Positions 34,536 through 42,468 of a DNA stretch of 64,000 nucleotides are shown here, one piece after another. Location: positions 91,181 to 155,180 of the forward strand of contig JALHJW010000007.1 of assembly GCA_022839785.1 (NCBI GenBank). Reading direction: 5' to 3'. Each line of letters starts with the position of its first letter. Position 1 is the stretch's first letter. The notes beneath the pieces were generated by a model, which did no database searches, was not told the origin of the DNA, and worked only from the letters and a program-made list of their open reading frames with translations. This stretch comes from Desulfovibrio sp. (lineage in GTDB: Bacteria > Desulfobacterota > Desulfovibrionia > Desulfovibrionales > Desulfovibrionaceae). The position numbers and the translations under genes were made by a program.

Positions 34536-35459
34536 TCAGGCCGCGGGCCGTTCCAGGGAGGCGCTCCAGGGCTGCGCGACCAGCGGCGCGTAGCCCTGCT
34601 CGCGCGCCCGCATCTCCAGGGGGAGCATGGCCAGGGCGGCGATGGCGGGATCGGGGATCGCGATGAACTCCGCGCAGTCCAGGCACAGGCAGTAGGTGTT
34701 GCACGCCTCGCAGACGTCGAGGCGTTCGAAGGGACGGCCCTCGGCGTGCATGACGGAGAGCCGCGCGGGCTCCTCGTTGCCGCACTTGGGGCAGGATATC
34801 CGCTTGTAGCGCCACTCGGTCTCGCACGTGGCGCAGCGCAGGAAGCGGTGGCCGCCGTGGCCGGTGATGTATTCGGCCTCGTCCTGCACGCGCAGCATGC
34901 GGGTGAAGGCCGGGGCGTCGCCGCACACGGGGCAGAAGGTCCGTCGCCAGGGGATGTCCTGCACCAGGGGGGCGAGGTCGCGCGCCTGACGTTCGAGCAG
35001 GGGTTTCGCCATCTGCCGGGCGGCGAAGCCCAGGACCTCCGGGGAGACGCCGGGCACGGCCGCGCGGTCCGGGGAAAAAGCCGCCGCGGCGACGGCGGCC
35101 AGGGGCGCGTCCGGCCCGCGCAGCGCGGCCTGCAGGGCCGTGAGCTGCCGCGCCAGGGCCGGGAAGGACGCGGCCATCACCGGCAGGATTCGTGCCGCGG
35201 CCAGGGGCAGGCACGGAGCGATGTCCTGAAACCCGCTGCCAGAAAGCAAGAATTCCCCCGCGCACAGGCGCGCCTCGTCGCGCGCGGGCAGGGGGCCGGT
35301 CCAGCCCGGAGCCTCCTCGCGGACCCCGGCCTGGGCCGCGAGGACCGGGACAAAGCAGTCGATGACGGAACTCAGGGCCGGGACTTCCCGGCGCAGGCGC
35401 GCGGCGTCGGCCTCGATGTGGCGGGAGGCGGTCGGGGCGGGGGCGGTTTCGGACGGCAT
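34536..35459 (-). CDS. fdhE: Formate dehydrogenase accessory protein FdhE
   Basis: A 307-residue cytoplasmic protein needed for assembly of exported formate dehydrogenase. It carries the FdhE rubredoxin-like cysteine set: CPVC (176-179), CATC (209-212), CPKC (223-226), CEAC (250-253) and CLCLDC ending at 262, which bind iron. It lies 115 bp after the formate dehydrogenase beta-subunit gene and belongs with it, although a strong hairpin separates them. Length matches the family. Confidence 0.93.
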   Translation of the reverse strand: MPSETAPAPTASRHIEADAARLRREVPALSSVIDCFVPVLAAQAGVREEAPGWTGPLPARDEARLCAGEFLLSGSGFQDIAPCLPLAAARILPVMAASFPALARQLTALQAALRGPDAPLAAVAAAAFSPDRAAVPGVSPEVLGFAARQMAKPLLERQARDLAPLVQDIPWRRTFCPVCGDAPAFTRMLRVQDEAEYITGHGGHRFLRCATCETEWRYKRISCPKCGNEEPARLSVMHAEGRPFERLDVCEACNTYCLCLDCAEFIAIPDPAIAALAMLPLEMRAREQGYAPLVAQPWSASLERPAA

Positions 35460-35524
35460 GGTCGTCTCCTGTTCGTGGTCGTGATGCGCGGCGCGCCGGG
35501 CGCGCCGCGCGGTTCCTGCAAGGG

Positions 35525-35557
35525 GGGCGGACGTCCTCTCGCAAAGGACGTCCGCCC
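35525..35557. terminator. Strong hairpin between fdhB and fdhE
   Basis: GGGCGGACGTCCT and AGGACGTCCGCCC make a perfect 13-bp stem around a 7-base loop, 18 bases after the fdhB stop. There is no T-run on either side, so it may only attenuate transcription into fdhE or protect the fdhAB message. Confidence 0.65.
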
Positions 35558-35574
35558 GGTCGCCGACAGGCGCG

Positions 35575-36300
35575 TCAACCGACGGTCTGGCCGCCGATGC
35601 GCCGCAGCGGGGAGATGGCCTTGGCCATGAACTGCTTGCGCGTCATGGGTTGGATCGCCTCGGCCATGGCGTTCTTGTGGTACTTGAGCGGGTCGTCGGC
35701 CACCAGGAAGATGACCGCGACGTCGTCGGAGTTGAGCAGCTGGGCCTTGGGGCTGGTCTTCTTGACCGCGGCCAGCCGGGCGGCGGCGAGCTTCAGCATC
35801 TCGTCGCGCTCGCCGAAGTTCATGGCCCCCATGGCGCAGCTCTTGACGCACATGGGGAGCATGTTGGCGCGGACGCGGTCGATGCACATGTCGCACTTGA
35901 CCAGCCTCTTGGACGCGGGGTCCTGGCGCGGGATGTCGTAGGGACAGGCCCCGCGGATGGTCTCGAAGTCCTCCTTGGCGGTCAGATCCGTGAAGAGGAC
36001 CGCTCCGGTGGCCTCGTCCTGGAGGATGGCCGCGGGGTCGGAGGAGGCCATCTTGCAGGGCGCGGCGAGGCAGTGGCGGCACTGGTCCGGGAAGAAATAC
36101 CAGGACACGACGCCGTTCTTGTCCATGTGCTCGCTGAAGCGCACGAGCTTGAAGTTGAAGGGGTTGAGGTCCGGAGGATTCTGGTGGGTGCCGGTCTGTC
36201 TGGTGGGCACCGGAGGCAGGTTCTTCCATTCCTTGCAGGCCACCTGGCATCCCCGGCAGGCCGTGCACCGCGTGGTGTCGATGAGAAACGCCTTGGGCAT
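35575..36300 (-). CDS. Formate dehydrogenase iron-sulfur (beta) subunit
   Basis: A 241-residue ferredoxin-like subunit with several [4Fe-4S] motifs: CTACRGCQVAC near residue 12, CRHCLAAPCK, a lone CPYD Cys, and CDMCIDR with CVKSC and CAMG. It carries electrons from the catalytic subunit toward periplasmic cytochromes. The start MPKAFLIDTTRC is chosen because GGAG lies 9 bases upstream; an ATG six codons earlier is less likely. It lacks a C-terminal membrane anchor, so the enzyme is probably soluble in the periplasm, as in Desulfovibrio FdhAB. The gene follows the alpha subunit by 51 bp. Confidence 0.93.
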   Translation of the reverse strand: MPKAFLIDTTRCTACRGCQVACKEWKNLPPVPTRQTGTHQNPPDLNPFNFKLVRFSEHMDKNGVVSWYFFPDQCRHCLAAPCKMASSDPAAILQDEATGAVLFTDLTAKEDFETIRGACPYDIPRQDPASKRLVKCDMCIDRVRANMLPMCVKSCAMGAMNFGERDEMLKLAAARLAAVKKTSPKAQLLNSDDVAVIFLVADDPLKYHKNAMAEAIQPMTRKQFMAKAISPLRRIGGQTVG

Positions 36301-36351
36301 TTCGGTTCTCCTTGGCATGCGTCATGGGGCGGCGTCCCGCCCCGTTTCGAC

Positions 36352-39300
36352 CTACAGTTCCGTCACCTTGTCGGCCTTGCGGATGTTCACGAGGCAGGCC
36401 TTGTACTCCGGGATCGTGGTGTTGGGATCGCCGATGGACACCGTGACCCGGTTGGTGGAATCGCCGCATTTGGGCTTGGTCCAGCCGAAGGCGAAGGGCA
36501 TGCCCACGAGGTGCAGGGTCTTGCCCATGACCTGGAAGGGCTTGATGCGCACGGTGACCATGGCCACGGCCTCGGTCTTGCCGCGCAGGCTTTCCACGAT
36601 GACCACGTCGCCGTTCTTGATGCCCTTTTCCTTGGCCAGTTGCGGGCTCAGCTCGATGTACTGCTGCGGCTCGGCCTCCAGCAGCGGCGGCGCGTTGCGC
36701 GTCTCGGAGCCGGAGCACCAGTGCTCGGTGAGGCTGTAGGTGGTGAGCACGATGGGGAAGCGCGGGTCGCCGTTCTTGGCCAGGATGTCCACGTCGCTCT
36801 GGATGACCTTCATGCACGGGTTGCTCATCTGCCCGGAAAAGGGGTTCCTGGTGAGCGGCGTCTCGGCGGGTTCGTAATGCTCGGGGAAGGGACCGTCCTC
36901 GCGGCCGGGGCCGTAGAGCTGGGCATGTCCCTCGGTGGTCATGATGAAGGGGTATTTGCCGCCTTCCATGGCCATGGGCGGGTAGCCGCCGTCGGGCACG
37001 TCGCCGACCCACTTGCCGTCCTGCCAGGCGATGACCGCCTTGTCCGGGTTGAAGGGCTTGCCGTGCTGGTCCACCGAGGCGCGGTTGTAGAGCACGCGCC
37101 GGTTCATGGGCCAGGCCCAGGCGAAGCCCGGGAACAGGCCGATCCTGGCCTGCATGGGGGTCTGGGCGAGGTCACGCCGCTTGGCGAGGTTGCCGCCCTC
37201 CTCGGTGTAGCCGCCGCAATACAGCCAGTTCAGGCTGGTGGTGGAGCCGTCGTCCTTCAGGTGCGGGAAGCCGGGCACGAGCTGGCCCTTCTTGTAGTCC
37301 TTGTCGCCGACCTTGGCGTCCGCGGTGAAGAAACCGTTGATCCTGCGGGCCACGGCCTCGGCGTCGAACGTCTCGGGGTAGTCGGCCTTGAGGATGGGCT
37401 CGGGGAACGCGCCGCCTTCCTTGGCGTACAGGCCGCGCACGCGGTTCATCATCTCCACGAACATCTCGCCCATGTTGCGGCTCATGCCCAGGGGCTCCAC
37501 GGCCTTGTAGTGCCACATGTGCCAGCGGCCGGAGTTGGAGATGGTGCCGTCCTTCTCGGCGCGGTAGGCCGAAGGCAGCAGGAAGACCTCGGTCTTGATC
37601 GTCTTGGGGTCGACGCCCGGCCTGCGCCAGTTGTCCGTGGTCTCGTTGTGGAAGACCTCGCCGATCACGACCCAATCCAGGTTGTCCCAGGCCTTGCGCA
37701 CCTTGTTGATGTTCGGGATGCTCTGGCAGGGGTTGTGGCCGAAGCAGAGGCCGCCCGTGATCTGGCCCTTGTACATGCGGTCGAAGATGTACAGGTGCGA
37801 GCAGTCCTGATGGGGCTCCATCTTGGGCACGTAGGAGTAGCAGAAGTCGTTTTCCCTGGTGGCGTTGTCGCCGTACCAGGACTTGAGCAGGCTGACCACG
37901 TACTTGGGCCGGTTGGACCACCAGTTCACGCTCTTGGGGTCCTTGGTCACGGGGGTGTAGGCCTTCAGGTACTCGGCCAGGGTCTGGTAGTTGGCCGTGG
38001 GCGTGCTGTGGTAGCCCGGCAGGTAGCCGTAGAGCAGGGCGTGGTCCGTGGTGCCCTGCACGTTGGGTTCGCCGCGCAGGGCGTTGATGCCGCCGCCCGC
38101 GATGCCGATGTTGCCCAGCAGTTCCTGGATGAGGCCCGAGAGACGGATGTTCTGCACGCCCACCGAGTGCTGGGTCCAGCCCAGGGCGTAGATCACGGTG
38201 CCCGCCTTGTCCGGGCGGCCGGTGGCGGCGTATGCCTCGTAGACGCGCAGCAGGTCGGCCTTGGAGACGCCCGTGACCTGGGAGACGCGGTCCAGGTCGT
38301 AGCGGTCGTAGTGGGCCTTCATCAGGTTCAGGACGCAGCGCGGGTGCTTGAGGCTCCTGTCGCGCTTGACCATGCCCTGCTCGTCCTTCTCGAAGGCCCA
38401 CTGGCTCTTGTCGTAGCGCTTGGCGGCCGGATCGTAGCCCGAGAACATGCCGTCCTTGAAATGGTACTTCTCGCCCACGATGAACGAGGCGTTGGTGTAG
38501 TCCAAGAGGTAGTCGGCGAAGTACTTCTTCTTCTCGATGATGTGCTTCACCATGCCGCCCAGGAAGGCGATGTCCGTGCCGGAGCGGATGGGCACGTGGA
38601 AGTCGCTGCGCGCCGAGGTGCGCGAGAACTTGGGGTCCACGTGCATGACCACCGCGCCCTTCTCCTTGGCCTTGATGACCCACTTGAAGGTCATGGGGTG
38701 GTGCTCGGCGCAGTTGCTGCCCATGATCAGGACGGCGTCGGCGTTGCCGATGTCGTTGTAGTGGTTGGTCATGGCCCCGCGGCCGAAGCATTCGGCCAGG
38801 GCGGGCACCGAGGCGCTGTGGCAGATGCGCGCCTGGTGGTCGAAATGGATGATGCCGTAGGCGCGGATCATCTGGTGCAGCACGGCGGCCTCTTCGTTGG
38901 AGACCTGCGAGGAGCCCAGATGGAACATGCTCTCCAGGCGGTTGACCTCCTGCCCGGCGGCGTTGGTGCGCTTGAAATCCCTGTCGCGCTGGTCCTTGAT
39001 GCGGCGCGCGATGCGCTCCATCATCCAGTCCCAGTCCTTCTCCTCCCATTTGTCGCTGCCGGGCGCGCGGTACAGGGGCTTGGTGAGCCGCTCGGGGCTG
39101 GTGTGCAAGGAGAGCAGCGCCGCGCCCTTGGCGCACAGGCCGCCGCCGCTGACCGGGTAGTCCGGGTCGCCCTCCACGTTGACGATCCTGCCGTCCTTGG
39201 CGTGGACCAGGGTGTTGCAGCCGCAGGAACAGAAGGGGCAGATGGAGATGAACTCCTTGGCTCCTTCGATTTTCAGTCCGGCGGCGTAGGCCGAGACGGG

Positions 39301-39387
39301 CCTCAGGTCGATCCCGAACTGTCCCAGCGCCAGGCCCGCGGCCCCTGCTCCGGTCAGTTTCAGGAACCCTCTACGCGACAGTCCCAT
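36352..39387 (-). CDS. Tat-exported formate dehydrogenase catalytic subunit, Cys form
   Basis: A 1,011-residue Mo/W-bis-MGD oxidoreductase. The twin-arginine signal is LSRRGFLKLTGAG (residues 3-15). A [4Fe-4S] cluster is bound by C50, C53, C57 and C85. The metal-ligand position, Sec in many formate dehydrogenases (motif R-V-U-H), reads ARICHS with C189, encoded by TGC. No in-frame TGA is present, so no selenium is needed. FGRGAMTNHYNDI follows as in FdnG. RBS AAGGAGG lies 7 bases upstream. The upstream A+T-rich region with a palindrome probably controls it. Molybdenum versus tungsten cannot be told. Confidence 0.95.
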   Translation of the reverse strand: MGLSRRGFLKLTGAGAAGLALGQFGIDLRPVSAYAAGLKIEGAKEFISICPFCSCGCNTLVHAKDGRIVNVEGDPDYPVSGGGLCAKGAALLSLHTSPERLTKPLYRAPGSDKWEEKDWDWMMERIARRIKDQRDRDFKRTNAAGQEVNRLESMFHLGSSQVSNEEAAVLHQMIRAYGIIHFDHQARICHSASVPALAECFGRGAMTNHYNDIGNADAVLIMGSNCAEHHPMTFKWVIKAKEKGAVVMHVDPKFSRTSARSDFHVPIRSGTDIAFLGGMVKHIIEKKKYFADYLLDYTNASFIVGEKYHFKDGMFSGYDPAAKRYDKSQWAFEKDEQGMVKRDRSLKHPRCVLNLMKAHYDRYDLDRVSQVTGVSKADLLRVYEAYAATGRPDKAGTVIYALGWTQHSVGVQNIRLSGLIQELLGNIGIAGGGINALRGEPNVQGTTDHALLYGYLPGYHSTPTANYQTLAEYLKAYTPVTKDPKSVNWWSNRPKYVVSLLKSWYGDNATRENDFCYSYVPKMEPHQDCSHLYIFDRMYKGQITGGLCFGHNPCQSIPNINKVRKAWDNLDWVVIGEVFHNETTDNWRRPGVDPKTIKTEVFLLPSAYRAEKDGTISNSGRWHMWHYKAVEPLGMSRNMGEMFVEMMNRVRGLYAKEGGAFPEPILKADYPETFDAEAVARRINGFFTADAKVGDKDYKKGQLVPGFPHLKDDGSTTSLNWLYCGGYTEEGGNLAKRRDLAQTPMQARIGLFPGFAWAWPMNRRVLYNRASVDQHGKPFNPDKAVIAWQDGKWVGDVPDGGYPPMAMEGGKYPFIMTTEGHAQLYGPGREDGPFPEHYEPAETPLTRNPFSGQMSNPCMKVIQSDVDILAKNGDPRFPIVLTTYSLTEHWCSGSETRNAPPLLEAEPQQYIELSPQLAKEKGIKNGDVVIVESLRGKTEAVAMVTVRIKPFQVMGKTLHLVGMPFAFGWTKPKCGDSTNRVTVSIGDPNTTIPEYKACLVNIRKADKVTEL

Positions 39388-39507
39388 GGAAGCCTCCTTG
39401 TTGGTTGGCGGCCGCCCGGCCGTCGCCCGCCGGGATCGGGGGCGGCGTCTGCCGGGAGCAGCGGATGTGCCGATGCTCTTCCCGTAGGCCCCAGGGAATG
39501 TCGCGTC

Positions 39508-39562
39508 AATTGGGTTTGTTTAAATATATTGGGTATTTATATGTATTAGTTTTAATACCGGA
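39508..39562 (-). promoter_or_regulatory. A+T-rich control region upstream of formate dehydrogenase
   Basis: A sharply A+T-rich block in an otherwise G+C-rich region, 120-175 bases before the fdhA start. It contains the perfect palindrome GTATTA-GTTT-TAATAC (39543-39558) and TATATT-like hexamers that can serve as a -10. The neighbouring ModE-type protein is the obvious candidate binder; this is inference. The remaining 39388-39507 is probably untranslated leader with no other motif seen. Confidence 0.6.
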
Positions 39563-39604
39563 CAGGCCGTTCCCGGCCCGGGAAAGGCGCGAAGGGGAGG
39601 ACCG

Positions 39605-39639
39605 GGGAAAAGGAAGACCCGGAGATTTCTCTCCGGGTC
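39605..39639 (-). terminator. Terminator downstream of the ModE-like gene
   Basis: GACCCGGAGA and TCTCCGGGTC form a perfect 10-bp stem with a four-base loop (39616-39639). On the - strand it is followed by TTCCTTTT. It lies 73 bases after the modE-like stop. A second hairpin, CGTTCCC/GGGAACG (39680-39698), lies between. Confidence 0.75.
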
Positions 39640-39711
39640 GTGCGCGGACATTGCGTCCGTGCGCCGCCAGCGCGGTCCACGTTCCCTGACCGGGAACGCC
39701 GCGGCGCCGGG

Positions 39712-40134
39712 TCAGAGGAGGGGGACGAGGCGTTTGCCCGGCCCGGGGGGCGGGGGGACCTCCTCGCTCCCCGGCTCGTCGAGGTAGCCCGCCACGGGCC
39801 AGGGAAGCAGGTTCTCGGCCTTGAGCAGGGCGCAATTTTCCACGGCCTCGAACCATCGGCGGAAGGCTTCGCGCAGCAGTTCCCCCTGGCGCGTGAGACG
39901 GCAGCCGCTGCGCTTGGCGCCCACGGTCTCCACCAGGCGGACCCCCAGCGCGCGCTCGGAGGCGCGCAGCTTGCACCATGCGGCGCGGTAGGACATGCCC
40001 AGTTCGCCCGCCGCTTTGCGCAGCGAGCCGTGCCGCTCGATCAGGTCCAGGAGCAGGACCCGCCCCATGCCGAAGGCCATGGTTTCCCCGTTTTCCAGCC
40101 AGAGGTGCAGACGGATTCTCGGTTGGCTCGTCAC
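39712..40134 (-). CDS. ModE N-terminal-domain transcriptional regulator
   Basis: A 140-residue winged-helix protein. LLDLIERHGSLRKAAGELGM and SYRAAWCKLR, followed by RLVETVGAKRSGCRLTRQGE (quoted in two parts), match the ModE DNA-binding domain. The C-terminal molybdate-binding domains are absent; only a Pro-rich tail follows. It may sense metal indirectly or act as a fixed regulator. It lies just upstream of the formate dehydrogenase genes on the same strand. A perfect palindrome 19-38 bases before its GTG start suggests autoregulation. RBS AAGGAGG precedes the GTG by 8 bases. Confidence 0.85.
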   Translation of the reverse strand: MTSQPRIRLHLWLENGETMAFGMGRVLLLDLIERHGSLRKAAGELGMSYRAAWCKLRASERALGVRLVETVGAKRSGCRLTRQGELLREAFRRWFEAVENCALLKAENLLPWPVAGYLDEPGSEEVPPPPGPGKRLVPLL

Positions 40135-40152
40135 CGTGTTGACCTCCTTCGC

Positions 40153-40172
40153 CTATGTCATTATTGACATAG
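40153..40172. promoter_or_regulatory. Palindromic operator upstream of the ModE-like gene
   Basis: CTATGTCA-TTAT-TGACATAG is a perfect 8-bp inverted repeat with a 4-base centre, 19-38 bases before the regulator's start. Its shape is that of an autoregulatory site. It is unlike the palindrome before fdhA in sequence but has the same four-base spacing. Confidence 0.75.
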
Positions 40173-40462
40173 ACAATTCGGGCGCGGCCCCGCGGGGGCC
40201 TCCCCCGGACCACGTCGGCCGGACATCCGGCCCCGGGGCCGCGCGCACAGGTTCGATGCTCCTGTGTAGCGCCCACCCCGTGGCGGGACAAGGCGCTCGC
40301 GCGGCACACATCGGCGATTTGGCACAAGGCGTCCGGCCCGCCGTGTCCGTAGCGCGGCCCGCCGCGCCGACAGGGGCGGGGTCAGGACGGAGAGATTCGG
40401 GTCCAGGAGCAGGGAATGACGCAGCGCTGTGGACCGGCCGCGCCGGGCGAGGCAGGTTTTGA
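40173..40462. other. Intergenic region between modE-like and transposase-like genes
   Basis: About 290 bp between divergent genes. Apart from the palindrome at 40153-40172 it is G+C-rich. No terminal inverted repeats or target duplications of an insertion sequence were seen here, although the + strand gene that follows is transposase-derived. Confidence 0.45.
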
Positions 40463-41296
40463 GTGGACATAACCGGCTTCACGAACTTGATTTTTTCGGA
40501 AAGCACAGCGCGCCGCTATCTTTTGGGTTTCTGCTGGAAAAACCACCAGCGGTTTTGTCCCCGCTGCCGCGAACGCAAACTTTATCACGTCTCCGACGGC
40601 CGCCGCCGCTGCGCCAGGTGCGGCTACACCTTTCACGACTTCAGCCGCCGTTTTCTCAACGCCTGCGCCTTCAGCCCCCGGCAGTGGCTGTGGTTCCTCA
40701 AGCTTTTCGAACTGATGGTGCCTGCGCGCGACATCGCCCAACAGATGGGCGTGACCTACGCCACCGTGCTCAAGGCCCAGGACACCGTGCGCCGGGCCGT
40801 CGTGGCCCAGGCCCTGGACGCCCGGGCGCTCTACGCGGTGGGCGTGCGGCCGGGACCGGGGCGGCAGGGGGCGGCGGCGCGGGATGCCGACTCCCCCGTC
40901 TTCGGCATCATCGACATCAACGGCTACGCCATCTGCGACGTCCTGTCCGGCCTCACGGCCGAGGATCTGCTCCGCTTCAAGCTCAATTTCCACCTCGCCA
41001 CGTCCAGCGTGGGCAATGTGGTCTACACCGCGCCCTACCGCACGTACCAGACGCTCGTGGCCTGCGGGCCGTCGCTCTGGCCGAGCCGCCTCGTCCGCCA
41101 CGAGGACAAACGCATCCCGGCCGAGGCCGGGGGCTTCTGGGCCTTCGCCAGACGCCATCTGGCCCGGCTGCGCGGCGTGGACCCGGCGCACTTCCCCCTG
41201 CACCTCAAGGAGCTGGAGCTGCGCTACAACCACCGCGAACAGAATCTCGTGGAGATGCTGGCGAAGGCCCTGTGCGGCCTTGTGCCGGACGGCTGA
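40463..41296 (+). CDS. IS1595/ISXO2-type transposase-derived protein without catalytic Asp residues
   Basis: A 277-residue protein starting at GTG. A zinc ribbon (C32, C35, C50, C53) and an HTH-like region (ARDIAQQMGVTYATVLKAQD) lead into a remnant DDE fold similar to IS1595 transposases such as the one at 63079. However, the first catalytic Asp (VEADET in that transposase) is replaced by ALYAVGV, and the second (VTDKAS) by VYTAPYRT. Transposition is therefore unlikely. The frame is intact over its whole length, with no IS ends nearby, which suggests a kept, possibly regulatory, role. It sits beside modE and the formate dehydrogenase genes. The exact function is unknown. Confidence 0.75.
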   Translation: MDITGFTNLIFSESTARRYLLGFCWKNHQRFCPRCRERKLYHVSDGRRRCARCGYTFHDFSRRFLNACAFSPRQWLWFLKLFELMVPARDIAQQMGVTYATVLKAQDTVRRAVVAQALDARALYAVGVRPGPGRQGAAARDADSPVFGIIDINGYAICDVLSGLTAEDLLRFKLNFHLATSSVGNVVYTAPYRTYQTLVACGPSLWPSRLVRHEDKRIPAEAGGFWAFARRHLARLRGVDPAHFPLHLKELELRYNHREQNLVEMLAKALCGLVPDG

Positions 41297-41310
41297 CGCC
41301 ATGGCCTCGC

Positions 41311-41331
41311 GGGCGCATCGGCGATGCGCCC
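41311..41331. terminator. Hairpin between convergent genes
   Basis: GGGCGCATC and GATGCGCCC pair around a 3-base loop, 15 bases after the + strand gene. There is no T-tract; it may serve both converging transcripts. Confidence 0.5.
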
Positions 41332-41427
41332 CCGCCCGCTCCGGAGCGAAGTCCCCGCGGCGCGCGACCGGAGCGGACCCGGGCACGGACGCGGCGCGCG
41401 GCTGGGGAGGATGCGGCCCGGCGCGGC

Positions 41428-41877
41428 CTACTGCAGCTTTTCCCTGTCCCTGAAGCCCTGCACGCGGGCGCGGATGTAGTCGGCCACGACCATGCCGCCG
41501 TCCTCGTCCGAGGAGTGGTCGATGCCGTAGGTCTTCAGGTCCTCGGCGATCTGCCGCTCCATGGTGGCGGATTCGAGGTACATGAGGAAGACCAGGAGCA
41601 GGGAGGCCGTGTTCTCGGCCGAGCCGCTGCACAGCTCCTCGACCTGGGCCTGGGGCACGGTTTCGAGCAGGCGGTCCGCGAACATGCCGATCCACTTGGC
41701 GTAGAGCGTGGGCAGCAGCGGCGGCACGAGGTCGGCCAGGTTCGCGGCCGCGCCCTCCTGCAGGTCGGGGCAGGTCATGGCCAGGAACTCGGACAGGCCC
41801 TGGCGGCGGCGCTCGTCGTTCTCCGAGACGCGGGCCAGCAGCAGCTCGCCGACGCGGTCCTTGAGCCCGGCGCTCAT
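41428..41877 (-). CDS. Uncharacterised helical protein
   Basis: A 149-residue, mostly alpha-helical soluble protein (MSAGLKDRVGELLLARVSEND, quoted to 20: SAGLKDRVGELLLARVSEND). It has no signal peptide, no membrane segments and one or two Cys. I do not recognise the family. The ATG overlaps the stop of the upstream unknown gene (ATGA), so the two proteins are made together and may act as a pair. The conserved-looking YIRARVQGFRDREKLQ end suggests it is complete. Confidence 0.7.
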   Translation of the reverse strand: MSAGLKDRVGELLLARVSENDERRRQGLSEFLAMTCPDLQEGAAANLADLVPPLLPTLYAKWIGMFADRLLETVPQAQVEELCSGSAENTASLLLVFLMYLESATMERQIAEDLKTYGIDHSSDEDGGMVVADYIRARVQGFRDREKLQ

Positions 41878-42401
41878 GCCGGGCGCTCCGTGCTCTTGGG
41901 GCAGGACTCCTTGAGGAAGCAGACCTTGCAGCCGCCCGCGTAGGGCATGGGCGTGAAGACCGCGTACTGGCGGTTCACCGTGCCCTCCTCGTTCCACTCC
42001 AGCCCCAGCTTGTCGAAGGCGCGCCGCAGGTCCCTGCTCGGCCGGGTGAGGGGCGCGCAGCCGCCCTGGGCCACCTGGGGGATGAAGCCCGCCGCGGTCT
42101 GCATGACCAGACAGATGGCCAGGTTGTGCGCGGCCATGCCGTCGAAGGGCGAGGTCTGCCACAACTCCTCCACGGCCTCCTCCACCGGCGCGTCCAGCCA
42201 GGCGATGAGGTGGCCCGAGGCCCGCGTGTCGCCGCCCGGGGCCAGCTTGTAGGCCCTCATGTGCGGCAGCCAGGCGTTCCAGTGCCTCTCCAGCTTTTCG
42301 AGCAGGCCGTGGTCGATGCGCGTCTCGCCCGTGAGGGCGAGGTAGTATTCCATGTCGAATTCGGGCTCGGGCTTCAGCGCCTGGGCCTTGATGCTGCTCA
42401 C
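41874..42401 (-). CDS. Uncharacterised protein with C-terminal Cys cluster
   Basis: A 175-residue soluble protein. GTG at 42401 (MSSIKAQALK) is preferred over an upstream start because GGAG lies six bases before it. The last 20 residues hold a CKVCFLKESCP motif that could bind iron or zinc. The rest is Trp- and Leu-rich helix (LERHWNAWLPHMRAYKLAPGG) without a known fold. It is coupled to the unknown gene at 41428. Context beside formate dehydrogenase and molybdenum genes hints at redox or metal work, but this is a guess. Confidence 0.7.
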   Translation of the reverse strand: MSSIKAQALKPEPEFDMEYYLALTGETRIDHGLLEKLERHWNAWLPHMRAYKLAPGGDTRASGHLIAWLDAPVEEAVEELWQTSPFDGMAAHNLAICLVMQTAAGFIPQVAQGGCAPLTRPSRDLRRAFDKLGLEWNEEGTVNRQYAVFTPMPYAGGCKVCFLKESCPKSTERPA

Positions 42402-42468
42402 GAGGGCTCCTGTTGTCGTTTCGGTTGGGGAACGCGTCCGGGAACGCGCCGGCACGGGGCGCGCCGCG

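Noticed and set aside
32632..35544. A 970-codon frame running through oppC, oppB and fdhE.
   Set aside because: Only the last 281 codons (oppC) are real; the rest is a high-G+C shadow of oppB and fdhE in another frame.
35650..39549. A 1,299-codon + strand frame opposite the formate dehydrogenase genes.
   Set aside because: It is the antisense shadow of fdhA/fdhB, dominated by Gly/Val/Ala/His/Asp typical of such shadows in G+C-rich DNA.
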